Of a DNA stretch of 22,724 nt, positions 1-5,263 are shown piece after piece (within the stretch, counting starts at the first letter, position 1; each line of letters begins with the position of its first letter). Origin of the DNA: a virus; IMG/VR virus record IMGVR_UViG_3300010157_000269, positions 1 to 22,724 of that record; one strand, given 5' to 3'. Below the pieces are notes generated by a model. That model worked only from the letters and a program-made list of their open reading frames with translations. It was not told the DNA's origin and made no database searches. The position numbers were made by a program, and so were the translations under genes.

Positions 1-447
1 CTCCGGACGTGCAGCAAAGTTGTCAATGTGAGTGTGCAGCATCTGCCCTGTGGTCTGGTTATGAAACTTGATCATGCTATCGTTCATGCCAAGGCATTCG
101 CTGATCTTTTTGAACAGTTCGATATCTTCAGCAGCTGTCCTGTTGAACACCGCAGCGCTGGGATCTGCACCTGCTCTGATCAGATCCTGTTCTTCTGCAC
201 TGGCACTGTACAGTCCTTGATCAGCAATATCTTTGTTGAAGTTGTTGCGTGTGCCCCAGCTGCTTAACTTAGCACGCGGCATGCATTCTGCGATAGCATC
301 GCTGAAATCTGCGCGAAATCTACACACATGAGTGTAGCTATCCGTACCAGGTGCCGGAGCCCTGGTAGTGTCGAAATGCCAACGGCTGCGGTTCTTGGTA
401 AATTCCCATCTGCTGCCTTGCCAATCTTCAGTTTTTGTATCTGACAT
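1..447 (-). CDS. 2OG-Fe(II) oxygenase-like protein, 3' end outside window
   Basis: An open frame of 149 codons runs from an ATG at 447 to the window edge without a stop, so the C-terminus is missing. The last visible residues contain a candidate HxD iron-binding motif (His140-Ile-Asp142) in the context FHNQTTGQMLHTHIDN. This resembles the start of the double-stranded beta-helix core of phage 2-oxoglutarate/Fe(II) dioxygenases. The distal His and the 2OG-binding Arg would lie beyond the edge and cannot be checked. The N-terminal half is Trp/Arg-rich (DWQGSRWEF) and has no motif I recognise. A late-promoter-like CATAAATA lies 22 nt upstream of the start, and the Shine-Dalgarno site is weak. It is divergent from the methyltransferase at 518. 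The substrate could be a protein or a nucleic acid; this is unknown. Confidence 0.7.
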   Translation of the reverse strand, partial: MSDTKTEDWQGSRWEFTKNRSRWHFDTTRAPAPGTDSYTHVCRFRADFSDAIAECMPRAKLSSWGTRNNFNKDIADQGLYSASAEEQDLIRAGADPSAAVFNRTAAEDIELFKKISECLGMNDSMIKFHNQTTGQMLHTHIDNFAARPE

Positions 448-468
448 GTTTTTTTCACTCTATGCTGA

Positions 469-476
469 TATTTATG
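469..476 (-). promoter_or_regulatory. T4-type late promoter, CATAAATA
   Basis: CATAAATA matches the T4 late consensus TATAAATA at 7 of 8 positions and sits about 22 nt before the start of the oxygenase-like gene. It continues as TCAGC, shared with the copies at 9887 and 21756. Confidence 0.55.
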
Positions 477-484
477 TTATATAG

Positions 485-494
485 TATATAAACC
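485..494 (+). promoter_or_regulatory. possible late-type promoter for the methyltransferase
   Basis: TATATAAACC lies 24 nt before the methyltransferase start and is the only late-promoter-like string on the plus strand there. The match to TATAAATA is imperfect (TATAAACC, 6 of 8). A weak GGAA ribosome site at 507-510 precedes the ATG by 7 nt. Confidence 0.25.
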
Positions 495-517
495 AAACGG
501 CTATACGGAAAAATTAC

Positions 518-1252
518 ATGAACACGAAAATTTACAATTATCTTACGGAAAAATTGCGCGAGACCTTTAATTTACCGAGATGGGATCAAATACGCAGTAG
601 TATAGCAGCAGATACCATCATTCTAGATCTACCGTGGACACCCAAGCGTTTAGAAAAATTCAAAGACGACCTTGCCAATCTGTTTGATGTTGAGATTGAT
701 CTATCAGGTTCTGTAACTAACGTAACTGCTGACATTGACGACAAGTATGCCGCAAGATTCTGGGGTGGAGGTGTGTGGCAACCTCGCACAGACGTTTACC
801 AATACACAGGTTGGAACATAGTCGACGAGATCAACAAGCTCAGTCCCAAGGCAGTGCTTGACGTGGGCTGCGGATACAACCAATTCAAACCTCGCATAAA
901 GAATCTAGTTGGCATAGACAAGTTTAATAACAGCGCCGATTACATGGTAGACATACTAGAATACAATGTTGAACCCCAGACCTATGATGCTGTAATAGTA
1001 TTTGGAAGCATCAACTTCGGAGATTACGATGATGTTTCTGCTAGGTTCAGCAAGGTGTTTGAACTAACTGCACCCGGCGGCAAGATTTATGTGCGTGCCA
1101 ATCCCGGACAATCACACAAGAATGGGCCATGGATACAGATCTTCCCCTGGGATTTTGAAGCAGCACATCGCATTGCTAAGGAAAATTCGGTCACACTAGT
1201 AACCTTCAAAAAGGACAACGGTGACAGGCTTTACTTTGAATATCAAAAGTGA
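518..1252 (+). CDS. class I SAM-dependent methyltransferase
   Basis: This is a 244-aa protein with a class I Rossmann methyltransferase signature. Motif I is LDVGCGYNQ (residues about 114-122), followed by VGIDKF (acidic residue ending strand 2), a strand-4 segment YDAVIVFGSINFG, and a post-motif segment APGGKIYVRANPG. The N-terminal ~80 residues have no obvious motif. It may methylate a nucleic acid, protein or small molecule; the sequence does not say which. It is the only plus-strand gene in the window. It is divergent from the oxygenase-like gene (71-nt gap) and convergent with the tmRNA. A 12-nt direct repeat (504-515 and 544-555) spans its start. Confidence 0.85.
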   Translation: MNTKIYNYLTEKLRETFNLPRWDQIRSSIAADTIILDLPWTPKRLEKFKDDLANLFDVEIDLSGSVTNVTADIDDKYAARFWGGGVWQPRTDVYQYTGWNIVDEINKLSPKAVLDVGCGYNQFKPRIKNLVGIDKFNNSADYMVDILEYNVEPQTYDAVIVFGSINFGDYDDVSARFSKVFELTAPGGKIYVRANPGQSHKNGPWIQIFPWDFEAAHRIAKENSVTLVTFKKDNGDRLYFEYQK

Positions 1253-1296
1253 AGTGGGCCCGTTCTGTTTCTAGGTGGAACCCATACCCAATGAGG

Positions 1297-1341
1297 TTAC
1301 GCTGCTAGAGCGATCTCAAATGGAGCGTTATCATTCGCTGC
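1297..1341 (-). other. tmRNA tag-peptide reading frame
   Basis: The frame GCA GCG AAT GAT AAC ... GCA GCG TAA encodes AANDNAPFEIALAA. The ANDN start and hydrophobic LAA end are typical of tmRNA degrons recognised by ClpXP. Whether the resume codon is the first GCA or the next GCG is not certain, so the encoded tag is 13 or 14 residues. ANDN-type tags are common in alphaproteobacteria; Caulobacter has AANDNFAEEFAVAA. Confidence 0.9.
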
Positions 1342-1437
1342 ATTTAGTGTTGTTGGACAATCCGGTTACCCGGAGGCGTGCCTAACCTACTGACTCCTGC
1401 TACCTTTTACACGTCTGTCGAATCCTATTTCGTCCCC

Positions 1438-1468
1438 ACAGAAATACATCATTTAACTAATGTATTTG
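1438..1468 (-). other. tmRNA intervening segment (excised hairpin)
   Basis: The 31-nt linker joins the CCA end of the acceptor piece to the 5' end of the coding piece. It folds as a hairpin: AAATACAT pairs with ATGTATTT around a short loop, and the stem continues with a bulge into the flanking CCA/TGG. In permuted tmRNA genes this segment is removed during maturation to give two RNAs. Confidence 0.8.
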
Positions 1469-1537
1469 TGGTGGAGACGCTGGGTACCGCCCCCAGGTCC
1501 AGCCCGCTTATTATGATGCTATCAACATCAGCAATTC

Positions 1538-1566
1538 TATTTAAGCATCAATCCTGAAATAGTCAA
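1538..1566 (-). promoter_or_regulatory. candidate sigma70-type promoter for tmRNA
   Basis: TTGACT (1561-1566, 5 of 6 matches to the -35 consensus) and TTAAAT (1539-1544) are separated by 16 nt; TAAATA at 17 nt is an alternative. Transcription would start near 1531, where the acceptor piece begins. The box overlaps the 3' end of the upstream small gene. CTTAAATA is also a weak late-promoter match (6 of 8). Confidence 0.45.
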
Positions 1567-1774
1567 CCTTAGACCACTCAAAACTGCACCTAACGTCACA
1601 GAAACCCAGATTGCGCTCAGCATTATGGTACAGAGGGGCCCAGTATACCCACTGTGCATTGCCGCCTTGAAACTGATGTAATATGGCTTCAGTGGGCTGG
1701 CCGCAGTGGCTACAGGGTTGCCCCTGCGACCATGTCATAGTCTTGCTGGGTTCTGAACTAAGCGGGTATCTCAC
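1541..1774 (-). CDS. small Cys-rich (zinc-finger-like) protein
   Basis: A 77-aa protein, not recognised as a named family. It carries a CxxC pair (Cys21, Cys24 in CSHCG) and a CxxxC pair (Cys59, Cys63 in CDVRC), spaced as in a small zinc ribbon. The middle is aromatic-rich (WVYWAPLYH). I chose the GTG at 1774 because it overlaps the stop of the Sm-like gene as GTGA, implying translational coupling, with AGGGA about 12 nt upstream. An in-frame ATG at 1738 is possible but lacks a ribosome site. The gene ends immediately before the tmRNA acceptor piece. Confidence 0.65.
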   Translation of the reverse strand: MRYPLSSEPSKTMTWSQGQPCSHCGQPTEAILHQFQGGNAQWVYWAPLYHNAERNLGFCDVRCSFEWSKVDYFRIDA

Positions 1775-2103
1775 CTTACCAATCCCTGCTTAGCTCCTGG
1801 TACAGCCAAACCTGTGGTGCTGGAAATGTAGTTTGATCTTGCATTATCATCACTGGGCACGATTGCAATGATGTGCCGCATGTCAATGGTAATGCGAGCA
1901 TCTCTGCTGCCACTGAACATGAAACTAGGCAACATCTGTAGCACTGGTTGATTGTTGTTGTCTACACCAATCTGCAGCACCAGTGGTTTGGTTATGGTAA
2001 GGGTGTCTCCTTTGATGTCTGCTATCTTGGCGATTACTTCTTCGCCAGTGACCATCTTCATGGTGCAGACATCATCTATCTTGTAAGATTTTTCTAACAA
2101 CAT
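1771..2103 (-). CDS. small Sm-like/SH3-like fold protein
   Basis: A 110-aa protein. Residues about 15-45 (KMVTGEEVIAKIADIKGDTL, then TITKPLVL) resemble the Sm1 motif of LSm/Hfq-like beta barrels: a Gly-Glu-Glu turn between strands, then an N/K-P-aliphatic strand. ARITIDMRHIIAIVPSDD (about 70-87) could serve as Sm2. Proteins of this look recur in T4-like cyanophages without a known role. The start ATG at 2103 has a strong AGGAG 7 nt upstream, and that site is buried in an inverted repeat (2110-2136). It overlaps the next gene by GTGA. RNA binding is an inference from fold resemblance and from the tmRNA two genes downstream. Confidence 0.7.
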   Translation of the reverse strand: MLLEKSYKIDDVCTMKMVTGEEVIAKIADIKGDTLTITKPLVLQIGVDNNNQPVLQMLPSFMFSGSRDARITIDMRHIIAIVPSDDNARSNYISSTTGLAVPGAKQGLVR

Positions 2104-2109
2104 TGCTAT

Positions 2110-2136
2110 TCTCCTATCTGTAAGCTTAATAGGAGA
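2110..2136 (-). promoter_or_regulatory. hairpin sequestering the ribosome binding site
   Basis: TCTCCTAT and ATAGGAGA form a perfect 8-bp stem around an 11-nt loop. The 3' arm contains the AGGAG Shine-Dalgarno (2111-2115) of the 110-aa gene starting at 2103. In a long transcript the site would be hidden; a regulator or local unfolding would expose it. Confidence 0.65.
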
Positions 2137-2153
2137 TCAGTTAGAGAACCAAA

Positions 2154-3125
2154 TTAACGTGTGCCGGGATCATACTTACCGTATGGCACTGGACCTAGTA
2201 TTGGCTTGTCAAATTCCGCTGTGACTGGCCAAGCTCTGCCAACTGTCCTTATGTCGTGCAAGCTGGTATATGTACCAACGCAAACGTCGTTACCCTGATT
2301 TCCACCTATTAGGGCAACGTGTCCAGTGCTGAGATCCACTCCTCGCAAGAATGCCACGTGGCCTTGCAACTTACCATTGAACACTGATTCCTTGTATACA
2401 ACGTCATTCCTGCGCCATTGCGACGGGTCCATCAGAGGCACACGCTGTGCACCACGCGAGAACCACACGTCCGAATAGGATTTGGCTGTGAGGCTGCTCA
2501 GAGACAGTGCCCCTGCTGCCTGCAGTGCTGTTCCAGCAAATGCTGCGCACCATGCAACGTCATCGCATTGACCTATCCTTGCTAGTTTGTCAGGTGGATA
2601 ACCGCACTGGTTGAAACAGTGCATGATGTTCGGGTTACCTGGACAACCGCCCTGTTCTTTCCATCCACCAGTTTTGGCTTGTTGAAGGCACTGATTGAGA
2701 TAATTTTCCAGCTTGCCCAGTATGCTATCGCCGTTGGCCAGCGGCACGTTTGGCATGTTTGCTGGATTACCAGACAGATCGTTGGGATCTGTGGTGTTTG
2801 CACCCGGTGGCATTGGAGCTGTTAGATTACCAAACGTACCAGCATTAGCACCTTCTGCGATATAGAAGCTTTCTGGATTGGCCTGAGAAGCTTGTTTGGC
2901 TGCCTTGTAATTTGCTATCTGTTCTGGGTTTGGCGCATAGTCTGCTACTGGTGGCGCTGCTGGTAGATTGAGCAAGCTTAATACGCTGTTACCGCTAACC
3001 GGAGACTGCCACAGAGCAACGGGTACGTTATTAACATAGACACTGGGGCTATAGTAAACGTCTGCTACACCAGGATCAACTATGTCTGTGGCCTGTACTG
3101 TGCCTTCTCTAGGTACATATGGCAT
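2154..3125 (-). CDS. PAAR-like/CHAP-like cell-wall peptidase fusion
   Basis: A 323-aa protein. Residues about 17-40 (DPGVADVYYSP, then SVYVNNVPVALWQ) resemble PAAR-type spike-tip segments. A Pro/Ala/Asn-rich linker (55-130) leads to a C-terminal domain (135-300) with CHAP/NlpC-P60-like amidase features: Cys193 in DVAWCAAFAG, His256 in GHVAFLRG, and Asn276 in GGNQGNDV. These look like the nucleophile, base and third residue. The arrangement fits a baseplate or tail-tip protein that both pierces and digests peptidoglycan, rather than a free endolysin. There is no signal peptide. It starts 3 nt after the glutaredoxin stop. A plain structural protein with an inactive domain is the main alternative. 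Confidence 0.7.
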   Translation of the reverse strand: MPYVPREGTVQATDIVDPGVADVYYSPSVYVNNVPVALWQSPVSGNSVLSLLNLPAAPPVADYAPNPEQIANYKAAKQASQANPESFYIAEGANAGTFGNLTAPMPPGANTTDPNDLSGNPANMPNVPLANGDSILGKLENYLNQCLQQAKTGGWKEQGGCPGNPNIMHCFNQCGYPPDKLARIGQCDDVAWCAAFAGTALQAAGALSLSSLTAKSYSDVWFSRGAQRVPLMDPSQWRRNDVVYKESVFNGKLQGHVAFLRGVDLSTGHVALIGGNQGNDVCVGTYTSLHDIRTVGRAWPVTAEFDKPILGPVPYGKYDPGTR

Positions 3126-3128
3126 GGA

Positions 3129-3389
3129 TTAACCCAGATGTTTCACGAGGTCATCGTGGCCGCCGATGTGCTGACCATCTAACCAAATCTGCGGCACGGT
3201 CTTAGCAGCAGGAGCTGCTTCTAATAGTGCTTCGCGAGTGGTCCAAGTTTGGTTTTCCCTAAGCTGTCTGTTGTCCTTGCCATTTACAGCTATGATTTTC
3301 TCTTCATAGGTGATGCCTTTGTTATCAAAAAGCGCCTTGGCTCTGGTGCAGTAAGGACAGTGATCTTTGGTGTAAATGATTGCGTGCAT
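3129..3389 (-). CDS. grxC: glutaredoxin
   Basis: An 86-aa glutaredoxin with the dithiol active site CPYC (Cys11-Cys14), the cis-Pro loop KTVPQIW (Pro66) and the glutathione-binding end IGGHDD (75-80). The length is normal for the family. It would reduce the disulfide formed in ribonucleotide reductase at each turnover, and it follows nrdA and nrdB in the same direction, as T4 NrdC serves NrdAB. AAGGGG lies about 10 nt upstream of the ATG and AATAAATA about 20 nt upstream, so it may also be expressed late, apart from nrdAB. The insert around residues 37-52 is slightly longer than in minimal glutaredoxins. Confidence 0.93.
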   Translation of the reverse strand: MHAIIYTKDHCPYCTRAKALFDNKGITYEEKIIAVNGKDNRQLRENQTWTTREALLEAAPAAKTVPQIWLDGQHIGGHDDLVKHLG

Positions 3390-3407
3390 ATTAGGTTATC
3401 CCCTTGA

Positions 3408-4100
3408 TTATTTATTGGTGTGCTTAACGTGGCTTAGTGAGCCATCGGCATTAGTGTGTATCCAAACTGTACCATCTGGTATAGGCCAGCCGGCATATTC
3501 ATAATGCCAAGCCCAGCGTGTGACATATACCACCGTGGGTTCGTCACTGCGAACTATGCCCATGCCAGTATCTATCACTGCTTTAGCAAAGTATCTGTCG
3601 CTCCACAATCTCTGTCCTAGATCAACTATCCAACCGGTCATGGCAGGCAAAGCTTTGCGAGTTAGAAACCAGCTGTTAGTGTCAACCATGTTCTCGCCAT
3701 TGCTCTCCACACGATCAACGTACATCTCGCGATCATCTTGGCTGTGTATGACCCGGGTAGCTATCACACCATCAGCGCCGCTTTCGCGCAGGATGTTGAC
3801 CATGAGCTCAACGTGATTGGTCTTGAGATAATTGTCAGCATCGATGAATCCCACAGCATCATAGCCTTGGCTAAAGGCGCTGAGTGCTACTATTGCTCGC
3901 GGAGTAGCACCGGCGTCTGCATGTGCTAGAGGCAGCTTGTAGTGATCCACATCTAACTTGTCTACCATGGGATGAGGTTGACCATCACTGACCATCAAGT
4001 GGCGAACATCAGAATAGGTCTGGGCCATCACGCTGTCGTGGCATCTGCGGAGAGTTGTAGCATCTTCGTTATGATAGGGCGTGATTATTGCAACACGCAT
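3408..4100 (-). CDS. family 2 (GT-A) glycosyltransferase
   Basis: A 230-aa protein with the GT-A nucleotide-sugar fold. It opens with MRVAIITPYHNED (first Rossmann strand and loop), has HADAGATPRAIVALSAF (60-76) and a DxD metal site in FIDADN (Asp87, Asp89). The later segments NSWFLTRKALPAMTGW and LWSDRYFAKAV are typical of acceptor-side regions. The length matches a single catalytic domain without membrane anchor. The ATG at 4100 overlaps the nrdB stop as TGATG, so it is translationally coupled to nrdB. Phage GTs can glycosylate DNA, capsid proteins or host envelope; the acceptor cannot be told here. Its place between nrdB and glutaredoxin is unusual. Confidence 0.88.
   Translation of the reverse strand: MRVAIITPYHNEDATTLRRCHDSVMAQTYSDVRHLMVSDGQPHPMVDKLDVDHYKLPLAHADAGATPRAIVALSAFSQGYDAVGFIDADNYLKTNHVELMVNILRESGADGVIATRVIHSQDDREMYVDRVESNGENMVDTNSWFLTRKALPAMTGWIVDLGQRLWSDRYFAKAVIDTGMGIVRSDEPTVVYVTRWAWHYEYAGWPIPDGTVWIHTNADGSLSHVKHTNK
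3409..3416 (-). promoter_or_regulatory. T4-type late promoter, AATAAATA
   Basis: AATAAATA (7 of 8 matches) overlaps the last codons of the glycosyltransferase and lies about 20 nt before the glutaredoxin start. Unlike three other copies in the window it is not followed by YCAGC. Confidence 0.45.
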
Positions 4101-5203
4101 CAGAGGCTGAAACCTTTGAAGCTGTCAGTGCCAACATCTTGTTTGGTACCGCCGCTCACATAGCTTGAGATTTCTGTTTCCTGTGGGGCCACTTGAACTT
4201 CCCCGCCAGCTATCCACTTCTGTGTCCAAGGTAGAGGATTACTGCCTCCCTTGTACTTGCTGGGCAATCCAACGGCAGTCATGCGCTTGTTAGCGATCCA
4301 TTCCACATAATCACCTAGCAGCTGATTGTTCAGTCCGATCATGCTGCCATCCTTGAACAGATATTCTGCCCAGCGTTTCTCTTGATCCACAGCATCCTCA
4401 AACATCTTCACTGCTTCAGCTTGGCATTCTAATTCAATCTTGGCATAATCTGGATCATCCTTGGGCAGTATCTTCAGCAGCGTCTGCGTGCTGGCCAAGT
4501 GAAGGTTCTCGTCGCGTGCGATGAACTTGATGATCTTGGCATTGCCTTCCATCTTCTTGACTTCAGCAAACGCCCAGCTGCAAGCAAAGCTCACATAGAA
4601 GCGCACGCCTTCGAGGATGTTCACGCTCATCATGCACAACCAGATCAGCTGCTTGTGGCGATAGGCATCATATCCAGGTCGAGGACCAGGCTGAGCCAGC
4701 AGGTTGTTCATGGTAATTAGCTCGTCATAGTACTTGCTAATGTCGCCAGCACAGTCCACGATCTCAGCGATGTCCATGAGCTCGTCAAAGATCTTGCTAG
4801 GATTGCTATAGACGTTTCTAATGATGTGAGTGTAGCTGCGGCTGTGGATAGTCTCACTGAACGTCCAAGTGGTGATCCAGTTTTCCAACTCAGGTAAGCT
4901 GCAGATAGGACCAAATGCCACGCTGGGTGCACGACCTTGCACGCTGTCTAACAGTATCTGCCGTTTGAGATTGCTGGTGAATATATGCTGTTCGTGCGCA
5001 GTGAGGTCTTTAAAGTCTTTGGCATCCTTGAAGATATCAACTTCGGTTGGTAACCAGAAAAACGATAATTGTTTTTCTGTGAGCTTGTCTAGCGTCTTGT
5101 ATTTCATGGTATCATAGCGCTGGATGCTCACACCGCCGTTGGGATCAAGGAACGCTAGGCTCTTGGTGTGGTCTGATCGGTTAGCGACGTCAAAAACGCT
5201 CAT
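4100..5203 (-). CDS. nrdB: class Ia ribonucleotide reductase, beta (radical) subunit
   Basis: A 367-aa R2 subunit that generates the tyrosyl radical for NrdA. All di-iron ligands are visible: Asp86 (LLDSVQG), Glu117 and His120 (SETIH), Glu198 (NILEG), Glu232 and His235 (DENLH). The radical Tyr124 is four residues after His120. The C-terminal tail ends DSFKGFSL, the segment that docks into the large subunit. Length is near the E. coli form (376 aa). GAGGA lies about 8 nt before the ATG. A 60-nt gap separates it from nrdA and holds a sigma70-type promoter and a small hairpin, so nrdB has its own transcription start. The following GT is coupled by TGATG. Confidence 0.97.
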   Translation of the reverse strand: MSVFDVANRSDHTKSLAFLDPNGGVSIQRYDTMKYKTLDKLTEKQLSFFWLPTEVDIFKDAKDFKDLTAHEQHIFTSNLKRQILLDSVQGRAPSVAFGPICSLPELENWITTWTFSETIHSRSYTHIIRNVYSNPSKIFDELMDIAEIVDCAGDISKYYDELITMNNLLAQPGPRPGYDAYRHKQLIWLCMMSVNILEGVRFYVSFACSWAFAEVKKMEGNAKIIKFIARDENLHLASTQTLLKILPKDDPDYAKIELECQAEAVKMFEDAVDQEKRWAEYLFKDGSMIGLNNQLLGDYVEWIANKRMTAVGLPSKYKGGSNPLPWTQKWIAGGEVQVAPQETEISSYVSGGTKQDVGTDSFKGFSL

Positions 5204-5229
5204 GATTGTTTCCTCATCTGTATGTGTTA

Positions 5230-5258
5230 ATTATAGAACAGGTAGGTTGTGTTGCCAA
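5230..5258 (-). promoter_or_regulatory. sigma70-type promoter upstream of nrdB
   Basis: TTGGCA (5253-5258, 5 of 6) and a perfect TATAAT (5230-5235) are separated by exactly 17 nt. Transcription would start near 5223, about 20 nt before the nrdB ATG. A 6-bp hairpin (AGGTTG/CAACCT, 5244-5261) covers the -35 box and could be an operator. TATAATTA is also a 7-of-8 match to the late consensus. Confidence 0.65.
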
Positions 5259-5263
5259 CCTGC

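Larger units (their letters stand above)
1260..1531 (-). ncRNA. ssrA: circularly permuted two-piece tmRNA
   Basis: tmRNA rescues stalled ribosomes with SmpB and adds a degradation tag. Read on the minus strand, the acceptor piece comes first. It has a T-arm CTGGG-GGCGGTA-CCCAG (1480-1496), the 3' acceptor strand CGTCTCC (1473-1479), discriminator A and encoded CCA (1469-1471). A 31-nt intervening segment follows (1438-1468). The coding piece then starts with GGGGACG (1431-1437), which pairs with CGTCTCC over 7 bp including one G-U. The near-invariant tmRNA motif GGATTCGAC follows, then a TCCGG-GTAA-CCGGA hairpin (1361-1374) and the tag frame (1297-1341). This order is the permuted form known in alphaproteobacteria and some other lineages. 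The T-loop lacks canonical TTC. The outer ends are estimated: the 5' end from the promoter, the 3' end anywhere from about 1254 to 1296. I did not resolve the P2 helix. Confidence 0.92.

Noticed and set aside
504-555. 12-nt direct repeat TACGGAAAAATT as an attachment site
   Set aside because: It is short, 40 nt apart and spans a start codon, with no integrase nearby; chance or duplicated ribosome-site context is enough.
1469-1531. Stand-alone tRNA ending in CCA
   Set aside because: There is a T-arm and acceptor 3' strand but no anticodon arm or 5' acceptor strand in front; the partner strand lies downstream at 1431-1437, which fits permuted tmRNA instead.
5244-5261. Terminator of nrdA
   Set aside because: A 6-bp stem without a following U-run; it overlaps the nrdB promoter and is better read as a possible operator.
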